In this document: in pieces, positions 33,775 to 45,305 of the stretch | Position numbering within the stretch: position 1 is the stretch's first letter | How the letters are laid out: each line of letters begins with the position of its first letter | Position numbers and translations under genes: made by a program | Notes under the pieces: generated by a model | Databases searched by the model: none | Told to the model about the DNA's origin: nothing | Seen by the model: only the letters and a program-made list of their open reading frames with translations | Assembly: GCA_023627715.1 (NCBI GenBank) | Contig: JAMAHW010000086.1 | Coordinates: forward strand, 124,001-188,000 | Source: Periconia sp. R9002 | Taxonomy: Eukaryota; Ascomycota; Dothideomycetes; Pleosporales; Periconiaceae | Length of the DNA stretch: 64,000 nt | Reading direction: 5' to 3'

Positions 33775-34991
33775 TGTGCGAATGATTTCGTTGTAGAATC
33801 GAGTAGCAAAGTCAAGCAGTAAAGCGACTTCAGAAGCAGATTGTATGGAGAAAAGTTTGCTTTGTAGAGACGAGGCAGTTGTTGGTGGTGTGGAGTTGAA
33901 ATGGAGGATCTCGAGAAAGGTGGGCGGGGCAGGAGACTTATATGCGCGAGCGACAAACGGACGCTCGGACACGATTGGGCTGCCTAGAGGTGGGTTTCAC
34001 GGGTGAACAACTAACAGAGCGGGCGAGGTGAAGCAGGCAGGGTTTTCCTATTGTGTTTGACCAGTCGTCGTCTGACTTCCTATTGTGATATCCGTGAAGC
34101 CGTGTGCTCAACTGCGCCCGTCTATTGTTCAATTGTACAAGGACAATAGCGCCGCCCAGCTGCGGTTGAGATTTGGGGTTGTGACTGCTATTGTAGGTGG
34201 TATTGGACAATAGATGTGATTCTACGGGATGCTTGTGCTAGAATCGTACCCTGCCCCGACAGGGATTACAATGTCTGAGCTGGCAACGGTTACCTGAATG
34301 CTCTGCACCTGATGAGTGACTGTGTACTCTCAATGCGATCCTCTATTCAATACTTGAAGGGATGCTGGTCTTTTGGGTGCTACTACGGGCCGGGAAGGAC
34401 AGCAATCGTAGAGGCAAATGAATTTGCTGCGCCCATCCCGCCTCAGTCCGTCCTCTGATTAGTTGCCTGTGTTTAAGAGATTGATGATCTATTGAGTCAA
34501 CCATAGGGTCGGTACAAAATCAGCAAGCTTGCAACGTGATCCCGCTCGACGTGCGCGCCAACTTTGGGACCAAGCATGAGCAGGGCTCAGCAGTGAGGCC
34601 CGTCACATACTTGTGCGACAGCAGAACGTCCAAGTTTGGTTAAATCCTGTGACGAAATCCACATGACACCCCTCACAGTGCTAGTGTTTGTGTGAAATAA
34701 TCGTTGACATCCTGGTGATCGACCTGAGTAATGAGTTTGCCTGGTCACATTTCGAAACAGCTGTGCTCCTTTCGCACACCGGAGGCACATTTGAACGGAA
34801 ACCAGAGTAACGACGTGGTCTAGTGTATTCAATGCTAGTTCCAGTCATATGTCAAAGCCAGCGCCACGCAGATATCGAAGATGGTATCCAACCATGCGAT
34901 TATACCAAGACAAGCGGCAACATAAGGCAAAAAATTGCTAAAACGTGGTGATTCTTATGTATGGCGAACTCAAAACCCTCCCGAACAGAAA
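33775..34991. other. Intergenic, no supported gene
   Basis: The left third contains the promoter of the minus-strand gene, including a TATA-like site at about 33938. Short repeats of CTATTG/ACAATAG occur between 34045 and 34205. No gene recognised. Confidence 0.45.
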
Positions 34992-35642
34992 ATGTCATGT
35001 GTTGGTAACCATACACCGTTCGCTCGCAGCATGAGTGTCTTTACTTGCGAGCCGGACAGCTTGATGGCATGCTCGCGCATTGAGCAAACATGCACGCAGA
35101 ATGACCGAAGCTGTATTTTCAACAACCTACAGATTGCCTATCAAAAAATACTCCAATATCATTTCGAATCATTTTCTGATATGAACACATGCAGAAAACC
35201 AATACCAAAGCTCAGTGCTGCCTGCTACTTAACTGCGGAATGTCACAATGCAGTTTTGCAGTGGAGCGGCAGGTACATAAATTCACAGTTCGCCGCTAGT
35301 GAGGTGCTTGGAGCATTTTCAAGTGTTTTTACCCCGATTGATCCGTTGAATGTGAATGTGCGGGGCAAAACGATCAATGAGCATCTCGAGGAAGACGCGA
35401 TGTCGTTGACCGCACAATACATAGAGGTCGTTGATTGGCTGTGTATAGAGAGACAGCTAATCTCTTTTCGGTTAGCTAGCCTTACAGAAACCGGCAGGAT
35501 CTTACACCTAGACACCTTACTTTCCGAGACTCCATTGGTGCCCGTGCCCCACCGACCCTACATTTCCGAAAACATCCACTGTCGATTACACGGCTGCTTG
35601 GAGAAGAGGGATCCTATCGGCATATCAACTTTCTTTATCTAA
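34992..35642 (+). CDS. Unrecognised ORF of 216 residues
   Basis: An ATG at 34992 opens a frame of 216 codons (open upstream to 34935 without ATG). It has twelve Cys, several spaced as TCEPDS, TCTQNDRSC and HCRLHGC. No signal peptide and no known domain. An open frame this long is unlikely by chance at this base composition, so it may be real or a remnant. It lies 0.4 kb upstream of the helicase gene on the same strand and could belong to that gene's 5' end, but I could not find a splice that joins the two. Confidence 0.35.
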   Translation: MSCVGNHTPFARSMSVFTCEPDSLMACSRIEQTCTQNDRSCIFNNLQIAYQKILQYHFESFSDMNTCRKPIPKLSAACYLTAECHNAVLQWSGRYINSQFAASEVLGAFSSVFTPIDPLNVNVRGKTINEHLEEDAMSLTAQYIEVVDWLCIERQLISFRLASLTETGRILHLDTLLSETPLVPVPHRPYISENIHCRLHGCLEKRDPIGISTFFI

Positions 35643-36022
35643 AATATCCATTCGCGGATGCGATAACAGATTCCCCTGACATTCGCGGTTAGCCGCGTTA
35701 TCGACGCTCGTCCGAGGTTATTGCTGCCTACTCAACATTTAGCGACCTTCCTACAGATTATAAATTTTCAAGGTTAGTAGTCACTTCAAGCACAGCTTGT
35801 AATCCCCACTGTCCCTACCTTGCCTTGTGCCAAAATCAATTGCCAAACACGACTTCCGCGGAACTTCGCTACTATTGATATTATCTCAAGAGTATAACTT
35901 GCATACACTCGAACCAATGCACGCCTGCGGTTCATGAGCTGGTCGAAAATTCCAAATCGAGCGAGAATAAAGTCTGGGCTGCAAATACGTCAAGATCAAA
36001 TCGGCACATTCGCGCAAACAAA

Positions 36023-38810
36023 ATGGGTGAGGTGAGTGCCGTGGCACAGGGCGCTGCACATGCGGAGTTCAATGTATATGCACCGTCATTCGTTCCCGAA
36101 GTATACAGGGCGATCAATGAAGAGAGTGGAACGGTGGTTACCACTGATTCGAGACACCGGATTGACTACTCAAGATATTCCCAAAGCTTTGTAGGATCCG
36201 CATTCTTTCCTTTAAGGCAGCCCGTGACAGACCAAAAGTTTGACTGTCACAGTCTGTCGGAGGCTCGCTACCTAGATTATTTCTCAACACAGCTGGATTT
36301 GGAGAAGGCTGCAAGGGTTCGCGAGAACGAGCAACATGCGTTGTATAAGGTACTGCTGCAACGTTACGTGCAGGATGACCAAGAACTGTTCACTATCCAA
36401 GTGCCCGGATTACGAGAAGATAGTCCGCTGATCGAAATGGGAGATACCATACAGCTACGACCGCTTTTTGTTGACGGGTATGGGAGCCTGTCCGACATTT
36501 ATTTACTCTTCAATTACATCCACCCCGCAGTTCGTAACTTTCCCCGCCACTGGACTGGAACGATTTGGAACGCCACGGTGCAATACGTTCACAGAGCTTC
36601 AGAAACCGTTTATTTACGAGCAGAAGGCCTCACCGAAACTTGGATAGGGAACGTATGCTTTGCGCTTTTTGTGAATGTTGTTTTTCCACAAAAAGAAGAA
36701 GCTATTCGAGTAACTCAAGAAGCTTTAACTTACGTCAGTTGTCTATTGAATGCGGACAGTCTTCTCAAAGGACCCACCGAAAAAACTCAAGATAGGGCCC
36801 GAAAGTCAATGACTATCGATGATGTCACCCATGGTGAGAGCAGCTATCAACTTCAGTCTCAGAATGGAGAAGGCAGCCATTCCGATATCTCCCCATACCA
36901 AAGCAGTTGGATACGCAAGATCCTCTTCCCCGATGAGTTTGATGGTCAGTGGCAGAGGGAGCTGCGTAGTCATCCGCTCCGTAATCTTTTCGATTCCCAG
37001 CTCAATTACGAGCAAGTCCAAGCTGTTGATTCTGTATGCAAGAACGACTATGGTACACTTCCGTATTGTACGTATATAATCTGGTTCAGAGTATCATCTC
37101 TAGAGATCACTCGCGTGGTGTTTGAGATGGCCCGAAGCCAATGGGTCATACCTGTTTGAACTTCATTGACATTGAAATTTAGGCATATCTGGCCCGCCAG
37201 GAACCGGAAAGACAAAGACTTTGGTCGAGATAACCATGCAGCTACTCAAAGACCACATAGTAGATCACATCCTCATTTGTGCTCCTTCGGACCAGGCCGC
37301 AGACACGTTAGCTCTTCGCTTGAAAAACTACCTCAGTGCCACACATCTATTCAGACTGAATGGCCCCTCCAGGGATGAGAGCGAGGTACCTAGAGAACTT
37401 CTAGGCACGGATCACGTATACATGGAAAACGGTCTATTCTACCTCCCGCCTTTCCAAAAACTCATGCAATACAACGTCGTCGTCACTTCCTGCAGGGATG
37501 CATCTATCCTCATGCAAGCACGATTGACCAACGCAGACCTTTGGATAATAGAGCGAGGAATGTTGAGTTCGATTCATCCAGAACACCAAATTGCACCTCC
37601 TCCATTGCATTGGGGTGCTTTGCTTGTAGATGAAGCAGCACAAGCTGTAGAACTTGACGTGCTCCCAGCCATTAGCGTGATAAGCCCACCTGCAAATTAT
37701 CCAACGGACAGATTCCAACCGCGTTTCGTCATGGCGGGAGATGAAAAGCAACTCGGTCCACGAACCGCATCTCGCGACCCCAACTTCTCCCGCTCCCTCT
37801 TCGCCCGGCTCCTCGAGAGACCACTTTACAAAAATCACCCACTGTCGCGCGCAAACATGAAGCCTTCGACAGACCCACCAATGTTGACAAAAGCAAAGCT
37901 GCCAATCCTCTACCCACCCTTCGCAAATCTGATCCGCAACTACCGTTCCCACCCGGCCATTCTCAGCGTCCCCAGTTCCCTCTTCTATAACGATACGCTA
38001 ATTCCCGAGAAACCACCCCCATCCTCAACCACAAAACTCTCCTCATGCACCCTCTGGCAAGGCCGCAAATGGCCTGTTCTTTACGTCCCCAACACCAGCG
38101 CCGACGATATCGAACGCGAGGGCGGAGGATGGTACAACTACTCGGAAGCGATGCAAGCCTGCATCATAGCGGAGAAACTCATCACAGAAGCAGACGTCCT
38201 CCAAGACGACATCTGCATCATGTCCCCCTTCGCCGCGCAAGTGCGAGTCCTCCGAACACTGATGCGCTCAGGCGCCTACAGCGGCATTGCTGGTGGGAGC
38301 GAGGGCTACTGGGGCGTCAACATCGGTCCCGTCGAGGCCTTCCAAGGCCTCGAAAAACGCGTAGTCATTCTCTGCACTACGCGATCCCGCCCCTCCTTTG
38401 TCGACGTCGACGTCGCGCGCGGGCTTGGGATCGTCAAGTTCCCGCGCAAGATGAATGTGGCGCTCACGCGGGCGATGGAGGGGCTGGTGGTGATTGGGAG
38501 CCCGGATGTGCTGGGCATGGATGAGGAGTGGAGGCAGTTGCTGGCGTTCTGTGCGAGGAACGGCCTAGTGCAGAAGGGCGGGAGTGGTGTTGATGGGTTG
38601 GGGGAGGAGGGAAGGGTTGGAGTGTTGGAGAGGGCGTTGGTGGCGAAGGAGGGGGTGGGGAGGAGGAGCGGAGGGAGGGTCCTGGGTGGTGCGGTTGGGG
38701 GTAAGGATGACGGGGAATATGAGGCGTGGGTTGAGGAGTTGAGGGAGGCGATCGAGGAGGAGTTCGAGGGAGAAGAGGGGGAGGAAGAAGAAGATGATGA
38801 TGATGAGTAG
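36023..38810 (+). CDS. SF1 RNA helicase of the MOV10/SDE3/SAD-3 type
   Basis: Exons 36023-37067 and 37183-38810 join in frame (GTLPY-C-ISGPPGTGKT), giving 890 residues. Helicase motifs appear in order: I GPPGTGKT (about 352-359), II LLVDEAAQA (DEAA at about 498-501), III GDEKQLGP, IV NYRSHPAI, V VEAFQGLEKRVVI and VI NVALTRA. The DEAA box and the spacing place it with UPF1-like SF1B helicases; the MOV10/SDE3/SAD-3 branch works in RNA silencing and, in Neurospora, in meiotic silencing. The C-terminus is Gly- then Glu/Asp-rich (ends EEEEDDDDE). The ATG at 36023 has a good context (AACAAAATGG). The same frame stays open upstream to a TGA at 35876-35878, and before that is again open for about 60 codons; see findings. 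The role in silencing is inferred from family only. Confidence 0.87.
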
Positions 38811-39845
38811 TAGTAGAATATTCGTATTTGTATCTGTAAAGCAAAGAATTGGATCGTGATAAGTAGGATAGTTGAATGCTTTATGTGAAATCATTGAATA
38901 AAAAAAACCGCACAAACATGCATGGATGCACGCATGCTTGAAAACACGCTAAATAGTAAAACATTGCTACCAACTTAAATATACACCAAAATCACTGGAT
39001 CGCTAGATGGTATTCTGTCCCAAGAAACATCTTACGTAGGTACCAACGGGTGTCATTGAATATCGCGATTCACCACGATAGTACTTTTCGTTAGTTTGAA
39101 ACTTCAAATAGCATATCACGAGCTTCCAAACACCGTTTAGAGGTCTTAGATTGATTTTAGAATAACGAACACGATTGAGGTAGAAGTTTGGTTCCAATGT
39201 TAGCATATTTGATCCAGGTATCCTATTATACCCACACGAGCTGTTGCACTCTTTTCGCCCACTGGGATGTCACTCGATATGTTTCGCATGACGAACGGCT
39301 GCATGCTCCCCCCTTCTATCTGGGAGGATATTGCTTGTCGTAAGTCGAACATCTATGCAGGGGTCCTGAAAGATTGTGTCTGGGATGGGATAGTCAGCCT
39401 CAATCCAGAAGGGGAAAGAAAGGTATGTGTGAGTGAAGGAGAGAGGGGTAGAAAAGGTTTAATACGACCATTAGAAAGTTAGTAAGTAACTAAGCAACAA
39501 TTGCCAAGGATGGGATGGATAGTCTATTCAAAGGAGAGCTAGAGGTTTTTTTAAGGGAAAAACTAAAGAGGGATGATAGGGAGGGGGCAGGTGGCGGTTC
39601 CATTGTCTTATTCTTGGTTTCTCCGTCTGAAATACGTGGGAAGATTCACTACGAGGAAAGACAAGCAGAAAAGCTCCGCTCCTTCCTCCTCATCATGCTC
39701 TCTCCCCCTCGCCAGAACTCATTTGCCCTCTTCATATCCCTCACAATCTTGCACATTAAGCACTCCGTTAAAAGCTTTGCCGCGTCCCTCCAGACCGCCC
39801 CTGCACGCGACTCCTCAAGTATGTCCCTCCCGACTTTCAGCAGTC
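38811..39845. other. Intergenic, no supported gene
   Basis: 3' flank of the helicase gene, AT-rich to about 39260, and the 3' flank of the first small Cys/His gene. ORFs seen here carry no motif. Confidence 0.45.
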
Positions 39846-40286
39846 TCAATCTCTCCATACTATCGGCGGTACAAGGTCAAAGTATGGCGTTTTCTTCCAA
39901 TAGTCGAGGTATAACTCCTCAATCTCTTCAGCACTTTTGCCGCGGTTGTATTCCTGCTCTGCGTAGCAGGTCACGCAGTACGCTGCGAATATGCGCTTGG
40001 TCTGGCGGATGACCTCGTGGCCGGGTTGAGAGCGCACTTCTTCGGGGCAGATGTCGCCTGGTTTGGGCGGGTATTCGGTGTAGTGCGGGCAGAAGAGGAC
40101 TAATGAGGTCGTGTGTTAGTTAGGATTTGATTTCCGGGTTCAGCTAAGGTGCAGCCTGGCTCTCTCTACAAAGTCATTTGTGCGTTTGGTTGTGTTGGGC
40201 GTAGGGTTTTATAAGTAAGTCCCTTTTTCTTCGTCGGATTTCTTCTTTGCAGTTTACGTACATTGTTTATTTTCAACCACACACAT
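39846..40286 (-). CDS. Small Cys/His-rich protein, family member 1
   Basis: Exon 1 is 40262-40286, 25 nt (MCVVENKQ plus one base). Exon 2 is 39846-40099. The 162-nt GT-AG intron is in phase 1. The protein has 92 residues. After the joint Phe the sequence reads LFCPHYTEYPPKPGDIC, then a Cys pair YCVTC, then an acidic/aromatic helical tail with EEIEELYLDYW. It matches three neighbouring genes in exon-1 length, intron phase and order of Cys, His and Pro-Pro. No signal peptide or membrane span. A TGA just upstream in frame fixes the ATG. C-x-H...C...C-x2-C could form a small zinc site. Function unknown. Confidence 0.68.
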
Positions 40287-42042
40287 TTTTGTTCAATAAT
40301 GTGTTTTCCGGGTTTTTTTGTTGCGAGTTGTGCTGATTTGACAGCTTGTTCTGGAGAACTTGTCAACGATATGTAGTCTTCTCAGAAGATCACACGCAGG
40401 AGAGGGCTGACTTGATAAGTGAATAGCTTTTGGGTGTGCCTGCTCATAAATAACTGTCAAGAAAGCTGATTCTTTGATCGTGATATCAATGTAGGCAGCT
40501 TGTTTGCCCTTTTCGATGCGAATAAGGGTTAACGAAGGATTCCCAGGCAGGATTTCTGCTCTTTTGTGGACACCCTGCGATCACACCGTCGCAAAGAAAG
40601 TGCTGAAATTATTGGATGTTGAGAAGAGTGATAGTAACAAAGTACTACCTCAGAGGCGCCACGATAGTGACCTAGAAGGTTGGCGCCCTCCACTGCCTGC
40701 ATAGGCAGTAGCTCCCCTGATTGTCCCTTACACATCGTGACTGAGTCGATACCTTAATGGGAATATAAAGATCATCGGCACAAACAGCCACGTTGCGTAC
40801 AATATTAGCACAATTATGTAGCGCCAAGCCGTCTTTTTCTGTGAAGACAAACACATATAAATCGTGGGGTCATCACGAGGACATATTCACAAGGTAGAAA
40901 GTAACGCATTAAGGACTGGTGTCAATCGCGTGCAATCGAATGAGCGCCGAACACATCAACGCACTCAGAAAAAGGAAGGAGCAAAGGAGGGGTGGCGATT
41001 TCCGTAACCTTTCCAGGTGCAGCTGAATGGGTTCACGGAGCAGTCTTCAGGTAACGATCCGATTCAAGTATTGCCATCACATGAATAGTTTTCACTAGTG
41101 AATGCTACAGTCTGGTTGGAAATTTGCAACAGACACTCGAAGTCCCACTGGGTTGGATCGGTTTTCAAGAACACGGAATTATACATGGTAAGGCAACAAC
41201 CGTTCTATTGGGTCTGCGCGAGCAAAAATCACAAGTTGATGTGGCTACTATCCGTTCGCTGGTATAATGCCACTAGAAATTCGTGCACATGCATGTATGC
41301 GCATTTGAGTAACGACATCAGAGTGTAGTTCATCACACACCCTATCATTTCAGCTCGGACAACGCACCTGGGCAATTTTCATAAACTATCGACAATTCTT
41401 CGGTGTTATGTTGCAACGCGGGAAGCCGCGGTCTATTCCACTCTTGCTCGGGTCACCTTAGTCTCAAAACTACAAGTGAATTCTCAGACCAGCGGTTCGC
41501 CAGGCACATCACTGGTTGTACATATGCTATGGATACGCATCTCAGGTGCACAGCAGACCATTAATTGAATATGGGGTATGAGGTTGAGGATTATTGGCTC
41601 TAGTTCCAACACTGAATCTGAATCGTGGCTTGAATGATAGAGAAAGTAGTCTACTATTTCCCACATGACATTCATCCGTTACAGTAGCCCCGCACATCTA
41701 TAGCAAGTGCAGCCTATTAACGGCTTGGAAAAGCTAGCTTGCGCGATAGAGAGAATAGTGAGTTGTCATGTGTAACACATCGATTTACGTTCTTGAAAGA
41801 GGGTTTCATGGCTCCAAAACTCCGAAATGCGTACCTCCGTACAAATATCAGCTGTGAAAAGGTAGGGTGCTTCACTTCTGAGGGTATCACATTCAACACA
41901 GAAATTATCGGGACAACCATTTATCTACGAAGCTCACACAACCAACAGGTATGTCACCTTCGCCGTGTATTGGTCGAGTTTTTTTGGCTACCTTTTTTAT
42001 GCATTAATGACAAAAAAACTTGTGGCAAATACTGTACAAACC
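40287..42042. other. Intergenic between members 1 and 2 of the small Cys/His family
   Basis: The two flanking genes point away from each other. ORFs at 40504-40704 and 41098-41328 show no family pattern; I looked for the 25-nt Met-Cys exon here on both strands and found none followed by a donor. Confidence 0.4.
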
Positions 42043-42481
42043 ATGTGCAAAAAATGGTACGACTTCTGTACGTGTACCTCACAACAAGAATAGACCCTCG
42101 AAACATGCATTCTCCAGTCTCAAATGACGAAATCCACACAGACAACTAATTTCATAGCATGCTGACCCGCATCAAGTCAACAGTTGCGGGCACTGGCTCC
42201 ACAATAGTGCACCGCCAGCCATTTGCCTAGTCAGCAGACAATGCCCAAGCAACCGCAGAATGGTCCCTCATGTACGCCGCCAGTGGTTTACGAAGTGTCT
42301 AGCCTGTCTCAACATCGACTACTTTCCCTATTGGGCGCCCTATAGAACATGGATTTCAGATACCACAGTTGAGTTCTTTAGCCAGCAAGTGGAGAGGGAA
42401 AATCGGGAGAAGATGGAGAGGTTGATGATGATTCGTAGGCAGCGGAGGGAGGAGAGACGAATGAGGTGGGAGCAAGGTTGA
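42043..42481 (+). CDS. Small Cys/His-rich protein, family member 2
   Basis: Exon 1 is 42043-42067, 25 nt (MCKKWYDF plus one base). Exon 2 is 42177-42481. The 109-nt intron is GT-AG (TTCT|GTACGT ... ATCAAG|TC). The protein has 109 residues. Exon 2 opens NSCGHWLHNSAPPAICLVS, then QCPSN, then the pair KCLAC, and ends in a highly charged helix (Glu/Arg/Met-rich, probably coiled coil). The layout is C-x-H-x7-PP-x2-C, as in members 1, 3 and 4. An alternative acceptor seven bases downstream (CAACAG|TT) would need a different donor; the chosen join gives the F-x-x-C-x-H spacing shared by the other members. Function unknown. Confidence 0.68.
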
Positions 42482-43960
42482 GCACAGCGCGTAGGAAGAC
42501 ACTCGAGGAAGCGCTCGGGACTCTATTTGGCACAAGGATGCTAGGCAATGAAACTGAAAAGTCGGAATTGTGTTCGGGCTTGCGCTTCGATATGGGCAAG
42601 TTATATTCATTGGCGGATATACTCTAGCATATATAGCAATTACCGAGTGAGTCAAGAAAGCAGAATAGCGGTGGAGTCTCAACACTCATGATGTGTCAAA
42701 CGCTAGTGTTCCCCATTTTCTTTTCCTTCCATGTTACTCAAATCATTGGTTTGTGGTAGAGGGTGGATGGGTTTATCGAAAAATCGTGGATCCGCAATAA
42801 CGTTATGACTATTTTACCTTCTCTGTTAAAGTTCAAGCGATTTAGATTATATGCACTCCCATAGATAAGATGTCTTTGTGATCAGCTATATGACATAACT
42901 CATCAGGAGCACATAGATTTTTTGGGGGGGCGATTCTTCAAATTTCTATTCCTTGAATCATTCAACATTCAAGTAAACACTTGGTAAAATACATAGTTTG
43001 ATAGCTAGCTAGATATCTAAAATTAGGTAGCTGAACAGGCCTGCCGTTTGCGTGAGACTCATTTTCTCGTAGGGTATGACTGCGTGATTTACTGTAAGCC
43101 TTAGGCCACTTCCCAGCTACACATGTACTACATTGGATGTAAGTTGGGTAACCTACATGAGGGGCGAAAGCCGATATGAGTGATATGACGGTGGATGAAT
43201 TCAAGCTAGGGCTGCCTTCGTAGGGGTAAAATGGGCGTTGGTTGAAGGGAGGGGTCGACATGTCTGGAACATGTCGGGGATGCTTTTCATTTTTCTGATA
43301 TGAATAAATTGAACATTGAGATTGTATACGGCTGGGTGCGTCTGCGAATTCAAAGAAGAATATATTATCGTATAAAATTTTGATATCTTTTGGTGATCTC
43401 ATCAGTAATAATTCACGAAAATGTCATCCTGGGGACATGTGCACTTGGTGCCTGTGTATGTCAAACCATGCATTGGGTATGGCAAATTGATCATTGGTTA
43501 ATGGATGTCATACAGAATGTGTGCCTGACTCTGGTATGACTGAGTTCAACAACAGTAATCGGTAGGCTGAAGAGGGACGAATCGAATTAGTACGACGGTG
43601 TGGGCTTAATAGCACAAGTGCGGGAGAGGTATAAGATGGTTTTCATGCCCTCTGAGCGTTTATGTTTGCATCATAACCGCAACAAAAGCTTATAGCCTGC
43701 AGATCTAGGAAGCTACATCCAACACAGGCTTTTTGAGAATATTCTTCAGACGCATCAGTAAGTCTCTGCCCCCGGTACCTACGACAGTCTTGTTATGCAT
43801 GTCACCTTCTCTTGTGTTTTATGTACTAGACTCATCGTCCCAACATGGCAACGCACACGTTCGACAAAATCATCTTCAACCAAGAGAATAAGACACCGCT
43901 AATCAGTTTACTCGTCCTGATTACCAGAAAATCGCAAAGGACACACCTCCGTTACCACCC
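42482..43960. other. Intergenic between members 2 and 3
   Basis: A 146-codon minus-strand ORF (42962-43402) includes a Cys pair but lacks the family start and the C-x-H motif, so it is not called. The region 43740-43960 is the promoter side of member 3. Confidence 0.4.
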
Positions 43961-44373
43961 ATGTGCAAATCATTCGAAGATATCTGTACGTATATTCCAG
44001 AGAAAGCGAGCGCTTAGCTCAAGCGATCTCATGCCCATAGCATGCGCAGAAGCAAAAATTGTGAACGTGCCCAAACAAATACTAACACCGTGTATCTACA
44101 GACGCAGGCTGCTGTCACACCTACCACGTCCCTCCTCCAGAGATATGTAATCCATACCAGCTTTGCCCTACCAACGGTGTAGCCACCTGCTATATCCGAC
44201 ATTTCTATCGTTACAGTTGCTCTATTTGCAATGGGGATACGATAGATCTTACGACAGAACAGTTTCAGGTTATAAACATGCCAAAGTCGGAATTTTTAGA
44301 GCGGAACAGGGGGAGCTGGAAGCACCCGTGGTTCATAGAGGCCCTTGAGAGAGCAGGTCGGGGCTCTGTGTAA
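43961..44373 (+). CDS. Small Cys/His-rich protein, family member 3
   Basis: Exon 1 is 43961-43985, 25 nt (MCKSFEDI plus one base). Exon 2 is 44102-44373. The 116-nt intron is GT-AG, phase 1. The protein has 98 residues. Exon 2 opens AGCCHTYHVPPPEICNPYQL, then CPTN, then the pair YSCSICNG, and a tail with KSEFLERNRGSWKHPWFIEA. Exon 1 is nearly the same as in member 4 (MCKNFEDF). The frame is open upstream of the ATG, so a longer start is possible, but the ATG is at the same place as in the other three. Function unknown; no secretion signal. Confidence 0.7.
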
Positions 44374-44895
44374 GCTGCAGGTAGAACAAACTGGGGTTCT
44401 GTGGAAGCTGACGGCGAATAGGGTTTCAGGACAGCGCTCAGGGAAAAAGTCAGGGCATGACTCAGGTCAGCTACAGAGCAGGGCTCAGGTCAGTAAAATA
44501 TACGTATTGCCTGTGAGGTCTAGACCCTTGAGATAGACACATTCAAAGAGCGCCGGGCGTGCTTCAAGGAAGAAAGCATGCAGTCATGTGCATAGAGAGT
44601 AAAGACGCTTGCGCAGGCGATGTGTTTTTCTACAGAATTATTGGAGTATATATATATATTTAAGCATGTTAAATTCTTCCACCATGAATCATACCACATA
44701 TCCGTCTACAAGATCACAGTAAGCTCACCTACTCTTCCCTCCTATCCAAATTTATCTCCGCTGCGCAATGATTAAGTGTAGATGGACATTTCCACAACAT
44801 TTCCTAAATCCATCCATGACCCACTACAACACCCTCTTAGCTAAAAGTACCTAAAACTCGATCCCCAACCCTTCCCCCACAAACTCCTACCCCCA
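44374..44895. other. Intergenic, short tandem repeats
   Basis: At 44350-44490 GGGCTCTGTGTAAGCTGCAG is followed by GGGTTCTGTGGAAGCTGACG, and CAGGGCTCAGGTCAG variants recur. These look like small local duplications at the end of member 3. A TATATATATA run is at 44648-44660. Confidence 0.5.
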
Positions 44896-45305
44896 TCATC
44901 CCCCCCTCGCATCAACCGCATCCCTCGCCGCAGCAATCATCCGATCCCTCGCCATCAAAAAATTCAACTTGTTCTGCCATATAGAATCATACGGCGCGCT
45001 CCCAATATCCGCCTGCACGGGAATGCAGACATAGCACAAACACCAATACCGGTACCGAACGTATGGGACGGGTGTGTGGCTGGTGCGACAGGGGTTCTGC
45101 GGGCCGCAGAAGATGGGGGGCCGCACGTGGGCGATGAAGTGGTTGCAGGATTCGACTGGTGAGGTGTATTAGGGGGGGTTTGTTTGTGTGCGGGGGGGAG
45201 AGTTTTAGGGGAGGAGGAAGGGATGGGGGGTTTGTGCGTGGGGTTTATGGTGTTGCTGGGGAGGGGAAGGGAGGACTGACAGAAGTCTTCAAAGTTCTTG
45301 CACAT
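44896..45305 (-). CDS. Small Cys/His-rich protein, family member 4
   Basis: Exon 1 is 45281-45305, 25 nt (MCKNFEDF plus one base). Exon 2 is 44896-45155. The 125-nt intron is GT-AG (TTCT|GTCAGT ... CACCAG|TC), phase 1. The protein has 94 residues. Exon 2 opens ESCNHFIAHVRPPIFCGPQN, then PC, then CLCYVC, and ends in a helical basic/acidic tail (NFLMARDRMIAAARDAVDAR). It is the closest relative of member 3 in exon 1 and in the H-V-x-P-P segment, and lies tail to tail with it 0.5 kb away. Function unknown. Confidence 0.7.

Noticed and set aside
42962..43402. 146-codon minus-strand ORF with a Cys-x2-Cys pair, considered as a fifth member of the small Cys/His family
   Set aside because: Lacks the Met-Cys 25-nt exon, the C-x-H motif and the Pro-Pro spacing.
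44571..44600. ATGTGC exon-like start (Met-Cys, 25 nt) considered as another family member
   Set aside because: Followed by GC rather than GT, and no exon 2 with the Cys pattern follows.
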